A stretch of 39,252 nt of DNA from Limnoraphis robusta CS-951 (GCF_000972705.2 NZ_LATL02000265.1:1-39252), one strand, 5' to 3'; shown: positions 18,344-27,539, counted from the stretch's first letter. The notes: a model not told the origin generated them from the letters alone. Translations and numbers: made by a program.

Positions 18344-18466
18344 GTGAAGTACCTATCACCAACGCTATTCGCTTATGGTGTAGGCTTCGGTGCTTCATCC
18401 GCCGTTGCCTTTTTGTACGGATACAAATGGGTCTTACACAGCGTCCACAGGCAGACACCCGTCTGA
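18344..18466 (+). CDS. Possible 40-residue membrane peptide
   Basis: A GTG-initiated frame of 40 codons lies in the otherwise empty stretch between the GST gene and rpmB. The predicted peptide begins MKYLSPTLFAYGVGFGAS, continues with a small-residue-rich hydrophobic segment (SAVAFLYGYKW) and ends in a basic tail (HSVHRQTPV). That is a plausible single-pass membrane peptide, with a composition unlike a random frame. No strong Shine-Dalgarno precedes it (only AAGAG immediately upstream), and I recognise no family. Conservation in related genomes would decide it. Confidence 0.33.
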   Translation: MKYLSPTLFAYGVGFGASSAVAFLYGYKWVLHSVHRQTPV

Positions 18467-18594
18467 CCCAGGCTAAATTTTTCTACGCTTGGTTTTCGCG
18501 TTTTTGTGTTCTGTGCCAACAGGATTATTTGATCACAATTCATCCCAACCCCAACGCGCTCGTTTTTGGAGTGGGACTCCGGCGCGATATTTAG

Positions 18595-18831
18595 TTAAAA
18601 CTTATTGAGATCAAGCCCTGCTTCTTTTGCCATTGCGTGAATACCCTTGATTTCGAGGGTTTTAATCGCCTTAGTCGAAAGTTTCAGTCTCACCCAACGG
18701 TTCCCCTGGGGCCACCATATCCGTTTCCACTGCAAATTCACCTGTTGTAACTTGTGAGTACGACGGTGAGAGTGAGAAACCGCCATCCCATTATTCGCTT
18801 TTTTCCCGGTGATCTGGCATCTACGAGACAT
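18595..18831 (-). CDS. rpmB: 50S ribosomal protein L28
   Basis: Small basic protein of the large ribosomal subunit. Seen: 78 residues, [27 protein letters not shown] at the N-terminus (the L28 signature), then [19 protein letters not shown] and a short C-terminal helix, all matching bacterial and chloroplast L28. It has many Arg/Lys residues. The ATG is preceded by the perfect GGAGGT with a 4-nt spacer. The gene stands alone, in contrast to organisms with rpmB-rpmG operons; the L33 gene is not next to it here. Upstream lies a G-rich repeat patch shared with the 3' flank of htpG. Confidence 0.96.
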   Translation of the reverse strand: MSRRCQITGKKANNGMAVSHSHRRTHKLQQVNLQWKRIWWPQGNRWVRLKLSTKAIKTLEIKGIHAMAKEAGLDLNKF

Positions 18832-18982
18832 AATACCTCCAAATTAACACTTCATTTACAGTCCAAACCTTCATTATATTGCCTCATCCGCCGAACAGCG
18901 AAATCTCTCACTAACCGTCACCCACCTCCCCTGTTGTTACTCCCCTCGCGATTAATAAATAGTCCCGCCAGGGACACCTTTT

Positions 18983-19077
18983 CCCTCTCCTCGTAGGAGA
19001 GGGTTAGGGAGAGGTAGGAGAGGGTAGGGAGAGGTCGAGAGGGTTAGGGAGAGGTAGGAGAGGGGGTGGGGGTGAGG
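18983..19077. repeat. G-rich 20-bp imperfect tandem repeats with a leading hairpin
   Basis: A 9-bp stem CCCTCTCCT/AGGAGAGGG with a 3-nt loop (18983-19003) runs into about four 20-23 bp units of the form TAGGAGAGGGTTAGGGAGAGG (units near 18994, 19015, 19035, 19055), the last degenerating to G5-T-G5. The patch lies between the 3' end of htpG and the rpmB promoter region. Such CCCTCTCC/GGAGAGGG repeats recur in many cyanobacterial intergenic regions. Several G3-G5 runs on the plus strand could form a G-quadruplex. Confidence 0.8.
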
Positions 19078-19081
19078 TTAA

Positions 19082-21040
19082 TTAAACCGCCCGTTGAGTT
19101 AACTCAGTCAACACCTGATTTGAACGTTCTACAAAGGATTTCATGGCGTTTGCATCAAAGCCTTTTTGTGCCATTAATGCCAAATCATAAACATGATAAC
19201 AAATCATTTTTGCCAATTCCGCCGAAGGAGATTCAGTTCCTTCTATACTTCCTTGACTCAAGTTTGCGAGATTTTGAATTAAAGGATGAGACGTATTAAT
19301 CATCAGAACATGATCTTCGGGAAATTCAGCTTTTTGTTGCTGGAATAATGCTGTCATATCCTGTAACCGTCGCATCGCTTCTGGAAGTAACACCATCGCC
19401 GGGGGAGTGTCTTCTGATTTCAAGGCTTCGGTGCGAATATTGAGACGCGGTTTATTAAGGGATTTCTCAAACAGTTCTTTAATTTGTTCGCTGCGAGTTT
19501 TATTGGTTTTCGGATCGACAATTTCAGTTTTACTGCTGTCTTTATCGATCAATTCCTCATTAATTTCTGAGTCTACCCGCAGGAATTTAACATCGCTGTG
19601 TTCTCGTTCCAGGAAACTAATAAAGTGTGTATCAATGAAAGAATCCAAGAACAACACTTCTAAGCCTTGACTCTTGTGCAGTTCGATATAAGTCGCTTGG
19701 GCAGCTTCTTCTGTGCAGTAAAAAACGCGATTTTCATGGCGTTCTTTGTTGCGTTCCAGGTATTCTTGTAAAGTGGTGTAATAGTTTCCTTGTTGATCGA
19801 AACTACCAGCAATATTCTCTGAAGATTCCCAAGCATCATCAGCGTCTTCTGGTTTTTGGCTGTCAGTCGGTTCGGGTTTGTAGGTTGTACGGAAGACGAG
19901 AATATCTTCAACTTGCTTTTTAAATTTCTCGTCGTTAAGAGAACCAAATTTAACGAAAGTACCGATATCTTGCCAACACCGGATGTATTCTTTGCGATCA
20001 TCGCGATAAAGTTCTTTTAAGCGATCGCCCACTTTTTTCGCCACATAATCGGCGATTTTCCGCACTGTGCGATTGGTTTGTAAAGCACTCCGAGAAATAT
20101 TCAGAGGAATATCAGTGCTATCAATCACCCCGCGCAAGGGTAACAAGAATTTCGGGATAATTTCTTCGCAGTGATCGCTGACAAAAACTTGGTTACAAAA
20201 GAGTTTAATATTCCCCTGCGTCACATCAACATCGGGCTTGAGTTTGGGGAAATAGAGAATACCATTCACAATGAAAGGATAATCGGTATTCAGATGAACC
20301 CATAGGAGAGGATCTTCTTGGAAGGGATAGAGATAACGGTAGAGATCGAGATAATCATCGTCTGTGAGGTTGCTGGGTGACTCTCTCCAGGGCGCTTTCT
20401 GACGGTTGAGGGTTTCCCCGTCCATTTTGATGGAGACAGGCATAAAGTCGCAATAGGTTTTCACCAATTGACGAATGCGACTGGCTTCGAGATATTCGAG
20501 TTCATCATCCATCAAGGTGAGGGTGATGGTGGTACCGCGTTGGGTACGGTTGGAGTCTTCGAGTTTAAATTGCGGTGAACCATCACAAGTCCAGTGAACG
20601 GCTTGCGCTCCGTCTTGGTAAGATAGGGTATCGATTTCGACTTGTTTGGCAACCATGAAGGACGAATAAAAGCCTAAGCCGAAATGTCCGATAATGGCGT
20701 TCTCTGCGTTAGATTGATATTTCTGGATGAATTCTTCGGCGCTGGAGAAGGCGACTTGGTTGATGTATTTTTTGATTTCATCAGCAGTTAACCCAATCCC
20801 GTTATCGGTGATGGAAAGGGTTTTGCTATCTTTGTCAACTTCGACGATAATTTCGGGTTCACCTGTTTCGCCGGAATATTCCCCAGATCGGGCGATGGTT
20901 TTGAGTTTGGAAATGGCGTCAACGCCGTTAGAGACTAACTCCCGAAAGAATACTTCGTGATCGGTGTAAAGGGATTTTTTGATGATCGGGAAGATATTCT
21001 CGGTGTGGATGGTGATCGTTCCCTGTTCAAGTACGGTCAT
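19082..21040 (-). CDS. htpG: Hsp90-family molecular chaperone HtpG
   Basis: Cytosolic ATP-dependent homodimeric chaperone; in cyanobacteria it is needed for heat, light and oxidative stress tolerance and interacts with phycobilisome and tetrapyrrole enzymes (known for the family). Seen: 652 residues. The N-terminal GHKL ATPase has ELVSNGVDAISKL, ITDNGIGLTADEIKKYI and IGHFGLGFYSSFMVA; the middle domain includes LPLRGVIDSTDIPLNISR with the catalytic-loop Arg; a C-terminal dimerisation domain follows. No eukaryotic MEEVD tail. In ELVSNGVDA the usual Ala/Ser before Asp is Val; the key Glu and Asn are intact. No CIRCE element (inverted TTAGCACTC) is visible in the 126 bp upstream. Solo gene with ATG start. 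Confidence 0.97.
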   Translation of the reverse strand: MTVLEQGTITIHTENIFPIIKKSLYTDHEVFFRELVSNGVDAISKLKTIARSGEYSGETGEPEIIVEVDKDSKTLSITDNGIGLTADEIKKYINQVAFSSAEEFIQKYQSNAENAIIGHFGLGFYSSFMVAKQVEIDTLSYQDGAQAVHWTCDGSPQFKLEDSNRTQRGTTITLTLMDDELEYLEASRIRQLVKTYCDFMPVSIKMDGETLNRQKAPWRESPSNLTDDDYLDLYRYLYPFQEDPLLWVHLNTDYPFIVNGILYFPKLKPDVDVTQGNIKLFCNQVFVSDHCEEIIPKFLLPLRGVIDSTDIPLNISRSALQTNRTVRKIADYVAKKVGDRLKELYRDDRKEYIRCWQDIGTFVKFGSLNDEKFKKQVEDILVFRTTYKPEPTDSQKPEDADDAWESSENIAGSFDQQGNYYTTLQEYLERNKERHENRVFYCTEEAAQATYIELHKSQGLEVLFLDSFIDTHFISFLEREHSDVKFLRVDSEINEELIDKDSSKTEIVDPKTNKTRSEQIKELFEKSLNKPRLNIRTEALKSEDTPPAMVLLPEAMRRLQDMTALFQQQKAEFPEDHVLMINTSHPLIQNLANLSQGSIEGTESPSAELAKMICYHVYDLALMAQKGFDANAMKSFVERSNQVLTELTQRAV

Positions 21041-21166
21041 AGGTTTTACGGCTAACGTTCATAAATACGGTATTCTGGGACTATTGTGTGCGATCGCTAT
21101 CCCTTTTTGTGAATGGGATCACCCCCAAGAAGGATTCGGATTTCCGTATGTTGGGAATCAAAGTTA

Positions 21167-22114
21167 TTAAAATTTCTTCAACGTTCTACGAATTTTGTAG
21201 GTTAGCGGCTCAATATTTCGTCGAAGTTGACGAATGGCTTGAATTTGTAAAGGGATTTTAGCACCACTGAGTTCGTAGCCTAATTTGACGAGCAAATCAC
21301 CTGCAACACTTTCAAAATCAGCAATTTCTTCAGGAGAAAGCGATCGCTTCCAGGCTTGTACACGAGAGGGTTCAACGGGTTTAGAAATGAGTTCAAATAA
21401 ACCCGAGTGTTCTTGAGATATATTTTGATTGGCATCTTGATAGTATTTCAACATTTGAGGGGTGTATTCAAGGTCTAGCCAGCGACACAAATGTTGTAAC
21501 GTTTTCTCTGGTTCTAGCACCAAGGATTCATAATAGATTTCAGTGTATCGATGTTCTGGTAAGGTTGCTGCGGCTAATCTTCCTGCTTGGACGCGATCGC
21601 ACCAATATTGACCTGCTTCAATCATATTATTAACCCAGCGAACTTTACGAATGCTCATCGCTACATCTCGACCATCTCGAATAATGTGAACAAATTTTGC
21701 ATCAGGAAATGCTGCTGCAAGGGGTGAGATATGCTTAACATGGCGAGGCGTTTTATCACCCCAACGTTGTTTGCCAAATTTTTTAGCGGATGCTACAAAT
21801 AGAGTAGAAATTGCTTGAGCAATGTTAGTCGGTGCGATTTTGGCTAGTGCTGTTTCTGCTTCTTCCAAAGTGAGGTTAAAAATTGGAAAAGTCACTGATT
21901 CGGGAGTCGCTGGATTGGTTTGTAGATCTCGAATAAAAAACCAACGTTGATAAGATTGTGTAAAATCACCGTAAATCTCAGGATTTTTTTTGAGGAGGTA
22001 GATGAACATTGACTCTTGGGGAATATGAAGGATTGGACTCTGAATCAACATTAATCTGAGAAGTGTCGTTCCAGAGCGATCACATCCGACAATAAAAATA
22101 GGTGATTGTGTCAT
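21167..22114 (-). CDS. PAPS-dependent sulfotransferase family protein
   Basis: Transfers sulfate from PAPS to an acceptor, here plausibly a polysaccharide because glycosyltransferase genes flank it (inference). Seen: the 5'-phosphosulfate loop CDRSGTTLLRLML (residues 11-23), a KTPRHVKHI segment, and the 3'-phosphate loop FVHIIRDGRDVAMSIRK with R146 and S154; all core sulfotransferase features (PF13469-like). I use the ATG at 22114 (315 residues, MTQSPIFIVG), which follows GGAGA by 8 nt. The longer frame from 22198 would overlap the divergent glycosyltransferase start. The roughly 75 bp between the two divergent genes must hold both promoters. Confidence 0.88.
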   Translation of the reverse strand: MTQSPIFIVGCDRSGTTLLRLMLIQSPILHIPQESMFIYLLKKNPEIYGDFTQSYQRWFFIRDLQTNPATPESVTFPIFNLTLEEAETALAKIAPTNIAQAISTLFVASAKKFGKQRWGDKTPRHVKHISPLAAAFPDAKFVHIIRDGRDVAMSIRKVRWVNNMIEAGQYWCDRVQAGRLAAATLPEHRYTEIYYESLVLEPEKTLQHLCRWLDLEYTPQMLKYYQDANQNISQEHSGLFELISKPVEPSRVQAWKRSLSPEEIADFESVAGDLLVKLGYELSGAKIPLQIQAIRQLRRNIEPLTYKIRRTLKKF

Positions 22115-22189
22115 CTGTTGTTTCTCCTGATTCAAGGATCTTGTTTTCTGTTTAATTTTTTTTGTTGAACCGTTTATTAAACTGAATTT

Positions 22190-23356
22190 ATGACCCAAAA
22201 AAATGTTTTGATTTATAGAGATTCTTTACTCCCGTACTCAGAAACGTTTATTCCGGCTCAAGTAGAAAGCTATTCCCAGTATACAGGTTTTTATATCGGA
22301 AATTATCGCTTTCCTGGAAAAAAATATCCCCTTCCGGCTGAGAGAACCTTGATTTTAAGTGAGAGGGCTAAACTGACTTTAAAACGAAAAATTTTATTTC
22401 TGTTAACTGGTTGGGGTTATCAAGATTGGATTAAAACGTTAAAAACACTCTCCCCTTGTTTAATTCATGCTCATTTTGCGACCGATGCTATTTGGACACT
22501 GCCTTTAGTTTCAAAGCTGAATATTCCTCTAATTGTAACCTGTCACGGACATGATGTAACTGCTAGTAATAAAACGAAAGAAGATTTAATTAAACTCTAT
22601 GGAGGAAACCCGTTTCCTCAGATGTATCGAGGGCTGCAACAACGATTATTTAAAACCGCTCATTGTTGCATTGCTGTATCTGAATTTGTTCGTTATAAGG
22701 CAATTTTAAGGGGGTGTCCGGCGGATAAATTAAGGGTTCAATATATTGGGGTGGATATCGAAAAATTATCCCCTGATCCGAGTGTTATTCGTCAGCCAAT
22801 TGTTTTATTTGTGGGGCGGTTAGTGGAGTATAAAGGGTGTCAATATTTGATTCAAGCGATGGCGGAAGTTCAATCTATTTTACCGGATATAGAATTGGTG
22901 ATTATTGGCGATGGAGAAGAACGTCAGACGTTAGAAAAACAAGCCGCAAGCCTTCTAAAACGATATCGTTTTTTAGGGGTACAGCCCTCAAAAGTTGTTA
23001 AAGATTGGATGAATCAATCGATGTTATTTTGTTCGGCTAGTTTTACAGATTCTAAAGACACTTGTGAAGGTTTACCAATTACCATATTAGAAGCACAGGC
23101 GATGAACTTACCTGTCATTGGTTCAATTCATGCAGGAATTCCTGAAGCGATTATTCACGGAGAAACAGGACTGTTATTTCCAGAAAAAGATTGGAAAACT
23201 CTAGCGGAACAGATTCTCAGTTTAGCTCAAAATAGGCAGTTGAGGCAACAGCTAGCAAATACAGCCCGTCAGAGGGTTGAGAAAATCTTTAATTTACAAG
23301 AAAATAATAAAAAACTAGAAAAAATTTATGATCAAGTTCTGACTAAAGCTCATTAA
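22190..23356 (+). CDS. GT4-family glycosyltransferase
   Basis: GT-B retaining glycosyltransferase, cytoplasmic or membrane-peripheral, probably adding a sugar to a lipid-linked polysaccharide unit. Seen: 388 residues; the N-domain has YRDSLLPYSETFIPAQVESY (typical of WcaL-like exopolysaccharide enzymes), HAHFATDAIWTLPL and LIVTCHGHDVTA. The C-domain has ILFVGRLVEYKG-type start (LFVGRLVEYKGCQYLI) and the EX7E motif in EGLPITILEAQAMNLPVIGS. ATG start. It opens a two-gene plus-strand block, 25 nt before a GT2 gene. Donor and acceptor sugars are unknown. Confidence 0.9.
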   Translation: MTQKNVLIYRDSLLPYSETFIPAQVESYSQYTGFYIGNYRFPGKKYPLPAERTLILSERAKLTLKRKILFLLTGWGYQDWIKTLKTLSPCLIHAHFATDAIWTLPLVSKLNIPLIVTCHGHDVTASNKTKEDLIKLYGGNPFPQMYRGLQQRLFKTAHCCIAVSEFVRYKAILRGCPADKLRVQYIGVDIEKLSPDPSVIRQPIVLFVGRLVEYKGCQYLIQAMAEVQSILPDIELVIIGDGEERQTLEKQAASLLKRYRFLGVQPSKVVKDWMNQSMLFCSASFTDSKDTCEGLPITILEAQAMNLPVIGSIHAGIPEAIIHGETGLLFPEKDWKTLAEQILSLAQNRQLRQQLANTARQRVEKIFNLQENNKKLEKIYDQVLTKAH

Positions 23357-23381
23357 AATAACTACCAATCAATCAAAAAAT

Positions 23382-24368
23382 ATGGTTTTTATTTCAGTTA
23401 TTATTCCAGTCTACAACGCAGAAAAAACGATTCAAGAAACCATCTTGTCAGTTTTAAATCAAACTTTTCAAGATTTTGAAATTATTGTAATTAATGATGG
23501 TTCTCAAGATAAAACGCTAGAAAGATTAGAAGCTATTCAAGATAATCGAATTCAAGTTGATTCCTACCCCAATTCAGGTCAAGCAGCTAGCAGAAATCGA
23601 GGAATTCAACAGTCAAAAGGAGAATTGATCGCTTTTTTAGATGCGGATGATCTCTGGACATCAGATAAACTAGAAGCTCAGTTTTTAGCTTTAAAAGACC
23701 ATCCAACTGCGGCGGTTGCTTATAGTTGGACTCATTATATTGATGAAAAAAGTAACATCATTCGTCGAGGTTCTCAACTCAATTTAACAGGAAATGTTTA
23801 TCCCCATCTATTAGTCACAAATTTCTTAGAAAATGGTTCTAATCCTTTAATTCGACGACAAGCTTTAATAGAAGTTGGAGGCTTTGAAGAAACTCTCCCT
23901 CCCGCAGAAGATTGGGATTTATATCTGCGTTTAGCGGCTTGTTATCCCTTTGTTGCTGTACCAAAAGCTCAAATTCTCTATCGAGTTTATCCCAATTCTA
24001 TGTCCTCCAATATCTTGAAAATGGAATCATCAGCTTTACGAGTGATTGAACGAGCATTTCAACAAGCACCTCAATCTTTGCAACCTCTCAAACAACAAAG
24101 TTTGGCAAATGTTTATAAATATCTTACCGTTAAAGCGTTAGAAGGTCAACCCAATCGACAACGAAGTTTAACAGCAATGCGTTTTTTAAAAAATGCGGTT
24201 CAATTTGACCCCAAGTTATTAACCCAGAAAGTTAGTTTAAAGGTTATATTAAAAATAGCAACTATTCTGATTCTTCCTGACCAACAAACAGAAAAATTGC
24301 TGAAAAAATATCCGCAAATTCTTGATACTGTCACACTTTTAGGATATATGAAAGTCAACCCAGAGTAA
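23382..24368 (+). CDS. GT2-family glycosyltransferase (paralogue A)
   Basis: GT-A inverting glycosyltransferase. Seen: 328 residues, VIIPVYNAEKTIQETILSVL at the N-terminus, VINDGSQDKT, the metal-binding DAD in FLDADDLW, and the acceptor-site EDWDLYLRLA with the catalytic ED. The last 100 residues are basic and amphipathic and may bind membrane. It is strongly similar along its length to the gene at 27540 (shared FLDADDLWT-DKLEAQ, AVAYSWT, NPLIRR, DWDLYLRLAA, KYL), so the two arose by duplication. It follows the GT4 gene by 25 nt and converges on the next GT2 gene with 2 bp between stops. Confidence 0.9.
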   Translation: MVFISVIIPVYNAEKTIQETILSVLNQTFQDFEIIVINDGSQDKTLERLEAIQDNRIQVDSYPNSGQAASRNRGIQQSKGELIAFLDADDLWTSDKLEAQFLALKDHPTAAVAYSWTHYIDEKSNIIRRGSQLNLTGNVYPHLLVTNFLENGSNPLIRRQALIEVGGFEETLPPAEDWDLYLRLAACYPFVAVPKAQILYRVYPNSMSSNILKMESSALRVIERAFQQAPQSLQPLKQQSLANVYKYLTVKALEGQPNRQRSLTAMRFLKNAVQFDPKLLTQKVSLKVILKIATILILPDQQTEKLLKKYPQILDTVTLLGYMKVNPE

Positions 24369-24370
24369 AT

Positions 24371-25324
24371 TTATTTTTCTGATGTTTTTCTCAACCAAAC
24401 TTGATAGAAATACCCCCAACTCCGCCACATTCGTGAACGAGTGACAATTCTCCTTTGTTGATTGGGTAATATTTGAGCAATGATTCGTCTAAAATTGAGA
24501 AGTTTGACTACACTTTCTTGGCGTTGCTGTTTTATAGATTTCCCTAAATGTTGTTCAGAAATTGCTTCTGAACGTCCTTGCCAATAACTTCTTCGGAGTA
24601 ACCAATTTAAGTTTATTCGCTCTTGAGAAATCCAATGTTGAACAGAGGCTTTAGGATGATAGTAGAATTTTTCGCCTTTCTGTTCTAATGCTAAATTCAG
24701 CAGTAATTCTTCTTGAGACAGTAGACTTTCACCCTTTCTTCCGAGTTGTTCACAAAACCCACCAACCTGGGATAAAGCGTCTCGTCGATAGGTCATATTT
24801 GCACCATAAGGAAAACGTTGAAGCGGAAACCAACAAGGATTAGAACCATAATCTAATGTTGTAAAATAGGAAGCAATATCTGAATATTCTTCAACCCAAT
24901 TGAAAGTGGGAATTTCCCAGAGTCCGTAAATCGGACCCCCAACACAAACGGGTATAGGTTCAACGGTTTTAAATGTTTCTAAAATCGCTTCTAACCAAAT
25001 AACACAAGGAATAGCATCATCATCAAGATATGCGATATAATCCCCTTTTGCTGCTTTTAACGCCGTGTTTCTCGCTTTGGAAAGCCCTAAAATGGGTTCA
25101 TAAATATAGTAAAAATGAATAAAGTCTTGAGAATATTGATGGCAGATTTGTTTTGTATTATCTTTTGAAAGATTATCAACAACTAAGACTTCAAAAACGT
25201 CTTGAGGCAATGATTGCTTTTTGAGGGCTTCTAAAGCCAGTTGTAAACGTTCAGCACGATTATGAGTACAAATCGCTACTGAAATTAAAGGATAATGTTC
25301 AGAATAATCTGGAGTATACGGCAT
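24371..25324 (-). CDS. GT2-family glycosyltransferase
   Basis: GT-A glycosyltransferase. Seen: 317 residues, ISVAICTHNRAERLQLALEAL at the start, VVDNLSKDNT, the DxD-containing AYLDDDAIPCVIWLEAI, a middle VGGPIYGLWEIPTFNW and FPYGANMTYRRDALSQVGGF, then the GESLLSQEELLLNLALEQKG acceptor segment. The basic C-terminal tail (RRIVTRSRMWRSWGYFYQVWLRK) suggests membrane contact. This branch (THNRAERL, AYLDDDA, GANMTYRR) differs from the two paralogues flanking it and resembles exopolysaccharide chain enzymes. It follows the GT4-like gene by 11 nt in a three-gene minus-strand block. Confidence 0.88.
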   Translation of the reverse strand: MPYTPDYSEHYPLISVAICTHNRAERLQLALEALKKQSLPQDVFEVLVVDNLSKDNTKQICHQYSQDFIHFYYIYEPILGLSKARNTALKAAKGDYIAYLDDDAIPCVIWLEAILETFKTVEPIPVCVGGPIYGLWEIPTFNWVEEYSDIASYFTTLDYGSNPCWFPLQRFPYGANMTYRRDALSQVGGFCEQLGRKGESLLSQEELLLNLALEQKGEKFYYHPKASVQHWISQERINLNWLLRRSYWQGRSEAISEQHLGKSIKQQRQESVVKLLNFRRIIAQILPNQQRRIVTRSRMWRSWGYFYQVWLRKTSEK

Positions 25325-25335
25325 AGGTAAAAATG

Positions 25336-26388
25336 TTAGCGAGTTGAATGAGTAATGACTTCTTCATAGAAATTAAGGGTTTGTTGACTCAGTTTAAGCC
25401 AGTCTAATGCGTCTAGGGGTGCTTGTTGTGAACGGACTGTTTCTATCACCCAGTTTAAACCGTTCTGAAGTACAGTTGTGGTGAATTCTCCCTCGTAAAG
25501 TTTTACCCAGTCTACCCCGACTTGAGTTTGTAGTTCCGCCAGTGCGCCTTGCTTGGGAAGTAATACAGGACAATCAAAAGATAGTGCTAAAATTGCACTA
25601 CCAGAATTTAAAATTTGTTGAAAGGGTAAAACAACTAAATCCGCAGCGTTCAGATAAATTTGTACCTGTTGATCGGGGATAAACTTTAAGTCTAATTTAA
25701 GATTTTGAGCGTTTGCCGCAGTTTGAATCACCTCTTCAGCTAATTCAGAAATCTCCGGTTTCCCCGCAATAACAAGCGTCCAGTTTTGGGGATTTAATTC
25801 TCGAAAAACTTGAATCAGTTGCGTAACATTTTTATAACGGTCAATATAGCCTAAAAACATCAAAGTTCGATGATTTTCAGGAATATTTAAACTTTCTCTT
25901 GCTTGAGTTTTACTAATATTATTGGGATAAACTTCTCGATAGTGACCATGAGGAATAATCGTATTTGGGCAATGTTGTAACCTCGGAAATAATTCGTTTG
26001 TTAAAGCTTGACTAGACTGACATAAATTAATAGCTCCATCAACTCTCTTAATAAATTCAGACTCAAACCAGCTTGCTAATTTAGGATGTAAAAGTAAGTG
26101 AGGTTTTTGATCGTGAATTGTCCAGACTATGCGAGTTCCTCTGTATCGTACCCAATCAATTAACGCTAGCATTAATCTGGCTCTAGTCCAAGCGACTAAT
26201 AAATTAGGATGACGAACAATTGTTTCCACAGGCCAGTGAAGATGAAAAATATTATAATTTTGTTGTAATATTGTTTTAAATGAAAATTCCGTGACCTCTG
26301 ATCCCTGCTGACTGAGATGATTGTACAGTAGCCAATTGTAGGGATTTTTGTATTTTGTTTTAAAGGCTGGCCATGCAATAACTTTCAT
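25336..26388 (-). CDS. GT-B fold (GT4-like) glycosyltransferase
   Basis: Probable glycosyltransferase of the GT-B fold. Seen: 350 residues, MKVIAWPAFKTKYKNPYNWLLY at the start, FHLHWPVE, IVWTIHDQKPH, a linker with IIPHGHYREVYP, then the C-domain start TLMFLGYIDRYKNVTQLIQVFREL and a nucleotide-sugar site around VVLPFQQILNSGSAILALSF. The HWP and HGHY motifs are seen in some exopolysaccharide GT4/GT94-type mannosyl- or glucuronosyltransferases; the exact family is not certain. Middle gene of the minus-strand block, 30 nt after the HpsE gene and 11 nt before the GT2 gene. Confidence 0.82.
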   Translation of the reverse strand: MKVIAWPAFKTKYKNPYNWLLYNHLSQQGSEVTEFSFKTILQQNYNIFHLHWPVETIVRHPNLLVAWTRARLMLALIDWVRYRGTRIVWTIHDQKPHLLLHPKLASWFESEFIKRVDGAINLCQSSQALTNELFPRLQHCPNTIIPHGHYREVYPNNISKTQARESLNIPENHRTLMFLGYIDRYKNVTQLIQVFRELNPQNWTLVIAGKPEISELAEEVIQTAANAQNLKLDLKFIPDQQVQIYLNAADLVVLPFQQILNSGSAILALSFDCPVLLPKQGALAELQTQVGVDWVKLYEGEFTTTVLQNGLNWVIETVRSQQAPLDALDWLKLSQQTLNFYEEVITHSTR

Positions 26389-26418
26389 TTTGATAGAGCT
26401 GAAAATTAACAGTAAAGA

Positions 26419-27369
26419 CTAACGAGTTAAATACCCCTTTTTCCATAAATAAAAAGGACTTTTCAAACTACTGATAAAAAGTTCCATCTCACAAGCCGCT
26501 ACTAAATCGGTTTTAACAACTTGACCATGCTTGATTAAATGTAATGCGATTTTTCGCAGATCGTTAATCATATAAGCTAAGGATAAAATCGGTCTAATTC
26601 CGGGCTTAACCCCAACCATACGAGTCACATAACGACTTAAACCAATTCCTCGCATAAATGGAATTAAATACTCTCGTTCCAAACGATGGCGAGGAATTTG
26701 ATGATTGATCTGCATTTGCGGATTATACCAAATTTCCCATCCCGATTGTTGAATATAAGATAAAACTTCTAAGTCTTCACCCGTTAACATACTCCCCGGA
26801 ACTCGACCACTCAAAATGCACTGATCCGGTACACTGGAAAGCCAAACTTCTCGACGAACAACTAATCCGGCTGAAGGCGGTAATAACTTAACTTTTGGGT
26901 TGTAGAAAAGGGGTTCTGAACCTCGTTCGGTAATCGCTAAAAAGGCTTGAATCCGCTCAAAATTTGCAGGCGGTTCGACTTCAAAATCTCCGTGAATTTG
27001 ACTGCCATAGGCTCCTGCTTTGGGGTGTTCGTGGGCAAATTTGCAAGCCGCAGCTACCCAATTTAAGGCAGGTATATTATCATCATCTAAGAACCCAGTC
27101 AGAGGGGCAACAGACTCTTTAATCCCTCGTTTTCGGGCAAAAGCAGCACCTTGTTGGGGTTCAAAACAATAGCGTAACGGAACGTTTAATAACCAATTTT
27201 GTTGATATTGTTGAACAATTTCCGCCGTGTTATCGGTGCTATTATTATCAACAACAATCACTTCCCAGGAAATCTGCTCAACATCGGTTTGCGATCGCAA
27301 CTTGTCGAGTACCTGGGGTAAACGTTTAGCGCCGTTGTATGTTGGGATTGCGATTGTAAAATCCAGCAT
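26419..27369 (-). CDS. hpsE: HpsE-type hormogonium polysaccharide GT2 glycosyltransferase
   Basis: GT-A glycosyltransferase of the HpsE group, which in filamentous cyanobacteria such as Nostoc punctiforme is needed to make the polysaccharide exuded during gliding motility. Seen: 316 residues, FTIAIPTYNGAKRLPQVLDKL, ISWEVIVVDNNSTDNTAEIV, the DxD in TGFLDDDNIPALNW, LPPSAGLVVRREVW and PGSMLTGEDLEVLSYIQQSGW with the catalytic GED. The opening motifs match my recollection of HpsE; other hps genes (hpsA-D, F, G) are not in this window, so the assignment rests on the protein alone. First gene of a minus-strand block; about 170 bp upstream separate it from the divergent paralogue B. Confidence 0.72.
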   Translation of the reverse strand: MLDFTIAIPTYNGAKRLPQVLDKLRSQTDVEQISWEVIVVDNNSTDNTAEIVQQYQQNWLLNVPLRYCFEPQQGAAFARKRGIKESVAPLTGFLDDDNIPALNWVAAACKFAHEHPKAGAYGSQIHGDFEVEPPANFERIQAFLAITERGSEPLFYNPKVKLLPPSAGLVVRREVWLSSVPDQCILSGRVPGSMLTGEDLEVLSYIQQSGWEIWYNPQMQINHQIPRHRLEREYLIPFMRGIGLSRYVTRMVGVKPGIRPILSLAYMINDLRKIALHLIKHGQVVKTDLVAACEMELFISSLKSPFYLWKKGYLTR

Positions 27370-27539
27370 AACCGCTTGTTTGTCAGGGTTTGAAGTGATC
27401 CGCTTTCAGTAGTATTAGCCCTTGATCGAGCCGCACTCCCACTATAACTCAATTCTGTCTTCTTGCTGATACTTTTGGGGTGATTCGGCATTTACACTTT
27501 TATACTGATAAACAGTTTAATAGGGATGCAGATTTCAAG

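Noticed and set aside
18118..18594. 158-codon plus-strand frame
   Set aside because: Half of it is antisense to the well-supported GST gene and the product is composed of Arg/Cys-rich nonsense with no family resemblance; only a short frame inside the gap in another reading phase is retained as a possibility.
18994..19077. Telomere-like GGGTTAGGG repeats
   Set aside because: The units are irregular, 20-23 bp long and internal to a bacterial chromosome; they belong to the common GGAGAGGG intergenic repeat type.
19660..20001. 113-codon minus-strand frame within htpG
   Set aside because: It is a shifted frame of an intact HtpG reading frame, with low-complexity Lys/Asn-rich content and no independent start signal.
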